From Desulfonatronospira sp. (lineage in GTDB: Bacteria; Desulfobacterota; Desulfovibrionia; Desulfovibrionales; Desulfonatronovibrionaceae), in the NCBI GenBank assembly GCA_003563255.1, contig PWSL01000447.1, positions 1 to 9,438 on the forward strand: a stretch of DNA of 9,438 bases, read 5' to 3'. A program made the translations under genes and the position numbers. The number at the start of each line of letters is the position of its first letter. The stretch's first letter is position 1. A model generated the notes under the pieces. It did not search any database. It had not been told where the DNA came from and worked only from the letters and a program-made list of their open reading frames with translations. Below are positions 7,484-9,438 of the stretch, in pieces.

Positions 7484-8222
7484 CCCCTGGGAAATACTGG
7501 AACAACAGGGTATTACCTTCGGCCGGTTGTCCGCCAGGGAAAAAGACGATATTGTAAGGGCGTACGGCCGGAAGGTCCGCATTATCGCAGCCCGCCTCAA
7601 ACATAAACTGCCTGCACATGTTGATGTAAACGATCTCATCAGCGCAGGCTCTCTGGGCCTGATCGAGGCTTTGGGCAATTATGATTCTTCTCAGGGCATA
7701 AAGCTTGAAACCTTTGCAGACAATCGCATAAAAGGAGCCATGCTGGATGAACTGCGCAAAATGGACTGGTTCTCCAGGGGGCTTAGAAAAAAGGTAAAAA
7801 GGCTTGAGCAGTCCATGCGCAGCTTTGAACAAAACGCAGGTTACAGCCCCAGCCATAAAGAATTAAAGGATCTCACCGGATTATCCCAGGAAGAAGTTCA
7901 GGAAGGCCTTCTGGCCCTGCAGAATCAGATCTGCCTGAGCCTGGAAGCCATCCAGGAAAACTTCACAACCTCCGGGGGCCAGGAGAACAACGAACCTCAG
8001 TTCAACGTCATTTTCAACGATCTGGTAGACAAGGTGGCCATCATAATTGAAAATCTTTCTCATAAGGAGCAACTGGTTCTATCCCTATACTACACCGAGG
8101 AGTTGACCATGAAGGAGGTGGCCCAGGTCCTTGAGGTAACCGAGGGCAGGGTTTCGCAGTTGCACTCCCAGGCTATCAAAAAAATCAAGGACAACTTTGC
8201 TCAGGAACATGACGCTTTTTAA
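7437..8222 (+). CDS. fliA: Flagellar sigma factor FliA (sigma-28)
   Basis: FliA is the RNA polymerase sigma factor that transcribes late flagellar and chemotaxis genes after FlgM is exported. With the ATG at 7437 the product is 261 residues. Region 2 is clear (DVNDLISAGSLGLIEAL, 63-79; ETFADNRIKGAMLDELRKMDW, from 91 to 111, with the FliA-type DW and the following FSRGLR). Region 3 spans about 117-175. Region 4 contains the helix-turn-helix (EELTMKEVAQVLEVTEGRVS, 221-240). The reading frame is open back to an ATG at 7329, but that stretch is the flhG coding sequence in another frame and encodes nothing FliA-like. The recognisable N-terminus (NPWEILEQQG, 16-25) begins just after flhG, so 7437 is the latest ATG that keeps it. 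Shine-Dalgarno support is weak, so coupling to flhG translation is likely. No anti-sigma gene (flgM) is in the window. Confidence 0.93.
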   Translation: MAISNSFGKNSSSRNNPWEILEQQGITFGRLSAREKDDIVRAYGRKVRIIAARLKHKLPAHVDVNDLISAGSLGLIEALGNYDSSQGIKLETFADNRIKGAMLDELRKMDWFSRGLRKKVKRLEQSMRSFEQNAGYSPSHKELKDLTGLSQEEVQEGLLALQNQICLSLEAIQENFTTSGGQENNEPQFNVIFNDLVDKVAIIIENLSHKEQLVLSLYYTEELTMKEVAQVLEVTEGRVSQLHSQAIKKIKDNFAQEHDAF

Positions 8223-8226
8223 AATC

Positions 8227-8232
8227 AGGAGG
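8227..8232 (+). promoter_or_regulatory. Orphan Shine-Dalgarno sequence after fliA
   Basis: AGGAGG starts 5 bases after the fliA stop, followed closely by ATTGATCC. No ATG or GTG follows at a useful distance. ATT read as a start reaches a stop after four codons, and the TTG at 8236 is too close and gives only 31 residues without recognisable character. It may be the remnant of a gene that once followed fliA, or chance. Confidence 0.3.
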
Positions 8233-8353
8233 ACATTGATCCAGGGTAACCATTCAGAGGGTCATCGAATACCGGCCCCCATTAATGGCTACCTTAAATC
8301 GATTCTTGCAGGAATTGGTGCAACCTGTTAACACTATAGCGACACATTACTTC

Positions 8354-8441
8354 AACTCGAAGGGGACTGGCTCTTTTGCCGCCGAGAGCCCAGCCATTTT
8401 ACGGTTTGAGTTCGGCAAAAGTGCCTGTCCCCGGTCGAGTT
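8354..8441. repeat. REP-like hairpin element, copy 3
   Basis: The 88-base palindrome has outer arms AACTCGA (8354-8360) and TCGAGTT (8435-8441). Next come the asymmetric family ends GGGGACTGGCTC (8362-8373) and GTGCCTGTCCCC (8421-8432), then perfectly paired TTTTGCCG (8374-8381) and CGGCAAAA (8413-8420) around a loop of about 31 bases. It is the most complete member of the family seen here and would fold into a long hairpin in RNA or single-stranded DNA. Confidence 0.88.
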
Positions 8442-8454
8442 AAAAAAAATGTAA

Positions 8455-8781
8455 CTATTCACCAAATCTTTTTAGCTCTTTCAGCTCAAGTGTACGCCAA
8501 GCCTGAAATGTTTTTCCTCTCGCCCGCTTCGCTAGAGGCACAGAGGACGCAGAGATAAGAAAGACTTTTCATTGCCCTGAGCCGGGGCAATGAAAAAGGC
8601 TTTCGCCCCCTGCGGGGGAGCTTGTTATTCATATACACCGGCTCGGAGGATATGAATATTAAAATTCTTCTCCTGCTTATCTCTCAGCGAGCTCTGCGCC
8701 TCTAGGGCCGGCAGGCCCGGGCGTGAGACATTCTTTTCTTTGCGTTACCGGTGAATATTTTAGGTAGAATATGGTGAATAG
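8455..8781. repeat. 327-base nested palindromic (MITE-like) element
   Basis: Its ends are the perfect 10-base inverted repeat CTATTCACCA (8455-8464) and TGGTGAATAG (8772-8781), with imperfect extension outward. Inside lie two long imperfect arms (8519-8559 and 8676-8727) sharing CTAGAGGC, CAGAG and AGAGATAAG blocks in opposite orientation. Within these are three small hairpins: 8566-8596 (12 bp stem), CCCCC-TGC-GGGGG near 8606-8618, and ATTCATAT (8627-8634) with ATATGAAT (8650-8657). No transposase gene or clear target duplication is visible. A non-autonomous mobile element or a structured RNA are both possible. Confidence 0.75.
8566..8596 (+). repeat. Perfect 12-bp stem-loop inside the palindromic element
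   Basis: TTTTCATTGCCC (8566-8577) pairs without mismatch with GGGCAATGAAAA (8585-8596) around a 7-base loop TGAGCCG. The 3' arm runs into A residues on + and the 5' flank is T-rich, so on the minus strand it also resembles a short terminator, but nothing on that strand needs one. Confidence 0.75.
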
Positions 8782-8874
8782 ATGCAAAAAAATAACACAA
8801 AGTGTCCTGTAGTGTTACAGCTATTAGGCGCTTACTCCTGAAACCCTGTCCGAAAAAACAAGAAATTGATATAA

Positions 8875-8938
8875 GTTAATTGTTAATTATTGAAGAACAA
8901 AAGCCTATATTAACTGCCTTACCCTATTAACAATTAAC
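8875..8938. repeat. 13-base perfect inverted repeat upstream of cheY
   Basis: GTTAATTGTTAAT (8875-8887) and ATTAACAATTAAC (8926-8938) are exact reverse complements separated by 38 bases. The arms lie 62-125 bases before the cheY start, where a promoter or operator would be expected. This could be a protein-binding pair, a weak AT-rich hairpin or another repeat remnant. Confidence 0.6.
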
Positions 8939-8942
8939 AAAC

Positions 8943-8978
8943 AACAGATAACTGGGTTGCGGGCGTATCCCGCTTTAG
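8943..8978 (+). repeat. Dispersed repeat, copy C, in the cheY leader
   Basis: The first 22 bases match the inverse of 6589-6610 exactly. The remainder drifts but keeps the terminal TTAG. In this copy the centre has become GCGGG-CGTAT-CCCGC, a perfect small hairpin not present in copies A and B. Confidence 0.75.
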
Positions 8979-8988
8979 AATTTTTTTT
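8959..8988 (+). terminator. Terminator-like hairpin abutting the cheY ribosome binding site
   Basis: GCGGG (8959-8963) and CCCGC (8969-8973) form a 5-bp G/C stem with a 5-base loop, followed by TTTAGAA and a run of eight T (8981-8988). The stem is short and the main T run starts 7 bases after it, so it would be a weak intrinsic terminator at best. It could attenuate read-through from fliA into cheY, or be incidental. Confidence 0.35.
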
Positions 8989-8994
8989 AGGAGG
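8989..8994 (+). promoter_or_regulatory. Strong ribosome binding site of cheY
   Basis: AGGAGG lies 5 bases before the ATG at 9000 and 11 bases before the in-frame ATG at 9006. It also precedes an out-of-frame ATG at 8996 that reaches a stop after five codons. Confidence 0.8.
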
Positions 8995-8999
8995 TATGG

Positions 9000-9383
9000 A
9001 TGTCCATGAATAAAAATATGCGGGTTTTGGTCGTTGACGACTTTTCAACCATGCGCAGGATAATTAAGAATATTTTACGTCAACTGGGTTTCAACAACAT
9101 AGTGGAAGCCGATGACGGAACCACTGCCTGGGAGATACTGAACAAGGACAAGATTGACTTTATTGTCAGCGACTGGAATATGCCCAAAATGACAGGCATT
9201 GAACTGCTGCGCAAAGTCAGATCCAGCGAGGAGTTTGCGGACATTCCCTTTCTAATGGTAACGGCCGAAGCCCAGCAGGAAAACATTATTGAAGCAGTTC
9301 AGGCCAAAGTTTCTAATTATATTGTAAAGCCCTTTACTGCTGACACCTTGAGCCAGAAAATTGAAAAGATTTTTGATAAATAA
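9000..9383 (+). CDS. cheY: Chemotaxis response regulator CheY
   Basis: CheY is a single-domain receiver. When phosphorylated by CheA it binds the flagellar motor switch (FliM/FliN) and changes rotation. The 127-residue product is one receiver domain with no output domain. All key residues are present, one position ahead of E. coli numbering: acidic pocket D13-D14, phosphorylation site D58 in SDWNMPKMTG, T88, the aromatic switch residue Y107, and K110 in VKPF. The sequence DFSTMRRIIKNILRQLGF (14-31) is typical of flagellar CheY. The start could be 9000 or 9006; 9000 is closer to the AGGAGG. It follows fliA after a 777-base repeat-filled gap, so it probably has its own promoter even if its ancestor was in the operon. 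Downstream sequence is AT-rich until the repeat at the right edge. Confidence 0.96.
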   Translation: MSMNKNMRVLVVDDFSTMRRIIKNILRQLGFNNIVEADDGTTAWEILNKDKIDFIVSDWNMPKMTGIELLRKVRSSEEFADIPFLMVTAEAQQENIIEAVQAKVSNYIVKPFTADTLSQKIEKIFDK

Positions 9384-9426
9384 CACTACAGCGAAACTTA
9401 TATAATTATTATAACCTGTCTCAATT

Positions 9427-9438
9427 GGGGACAGGCAC
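9427..9438 (+). repeat. REP-like element end, copy 4, cut by the window edge
   Basis: GGGGACAGGCAC is the exact reverse complement of the GTGCCTGTCCCC end of the element at 8354-8441. Its partner arm would lie beyond the window. CCTGTC at 9415-9420 can also pair with the GACAGG inside it. Confidence 0.6.

Larger units (their letters stand above)
8223..8999. other. 777-base non-coding interval rich in palindromes
   Basis: I find no ORF here with protein-like character on either strand. The interval holds, in order, an orphan Shine-Dalgarno sequence (8227-8232), a weak imperfect hairpin pairing GGTAACCATT (8245-8254) with AATGGCTACC (8284-8293), a REP-like hairpin (8354-8441), a 327-base nested palindrome (8455-8781), a 13-base inverted repeat (8875-8938), the third dispersed repeat, and the cheY leader. 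The last 150 bases are AT-rich. The cheY promoter presumably lies here, but I cannot point to convincing -35/-10, sigma-28 or sigma-54 boxes. Confidence 0.7.

Noticed and set aside
8376..8558. 60-codon frame in the fliA-cheY gap
   Set aside because: It crosses from the REP-like hairpin into the nested palindrome, has no ribosome binding site, and encodes repeat sequence only.
8519..8727. Possible CRISPR array in the repeat-rich gap
   Set aside because: The repeats are inverted rather than direct, unevenly sized, and without regular spacers or cas genes.

Overview
The window is a bacterial chromosomal segment dominated by a flagellar gene cluster, with all genes on the + strand. In order it holds an M23 envelope peptidase gene, fliR, flhB, flhA, flhF, flhG, fliA (sigma-28) and a stand-alone cheY. 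This order, the FlhF/FlhG pair (the polar flagellum placement module), a CheY directly after fliA, and the protein sequences resemble Desulfovibrionales and related sulfate reducers with polar flagella. The family or genus cannot be fixed from the sequence alone, and the taxonomic call is inference from gene order and protein character.

Layout. Positions 1-211 hold a repeat-derived leader. Positions 212-1114 encode a membrane-anchored coiled-coil M23 peptidase bracketed by inverted copies of a repeat. Positions 1115-1402 are non-coding and contain the second copy of that repeat as a REP-like hairpin. Positions 1403-5452 encode three membrane components of the flagellar type III export gate (FliR, FlhB, FlhA). 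Positions 5442-8222 encode FlhF, FlhG and the flagellar sigma factor, with overlaps at flhA/flhF and flhG/fliA. Positions 8223-8999 are 777 bases without a convincing gene, filled with palindromic repeats. Positions 9000-9383 encode CheY, and another REP-like end begins at the right edge.

How the genes work together. FliR, FlhB and FlhA form the inner-membrane export gate, and FlhB also carries the substrate-specificity switch. FlhF and FlhG set the site and number of flagella. FliA transcribes late flagellar genes once the hook-basal body is complete. CheY carries the chemotaxis signal to the motor switch. The M23 peptidase acts on peptidoglycan, and its link to the flagellum is not shown by the sequence.

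I do not see an undescribed multi-gene defence or metabolic system. The most interesting points are a divergent FlhF (altered G2 and G3 motifs) paired with an FlhG that lacks the N-terminal FlhF-activating helix, an NPIH instead of NPTH autocleavage site in FlhB, and a dense set of repeats. These repeats are REP-like hairpins with shared asymmetric ends, a dispersed repeat of 26-36 bases in three copies, and a 327-base nested palindrome. Some of them lie directly in the leaders of fliR and cheY.
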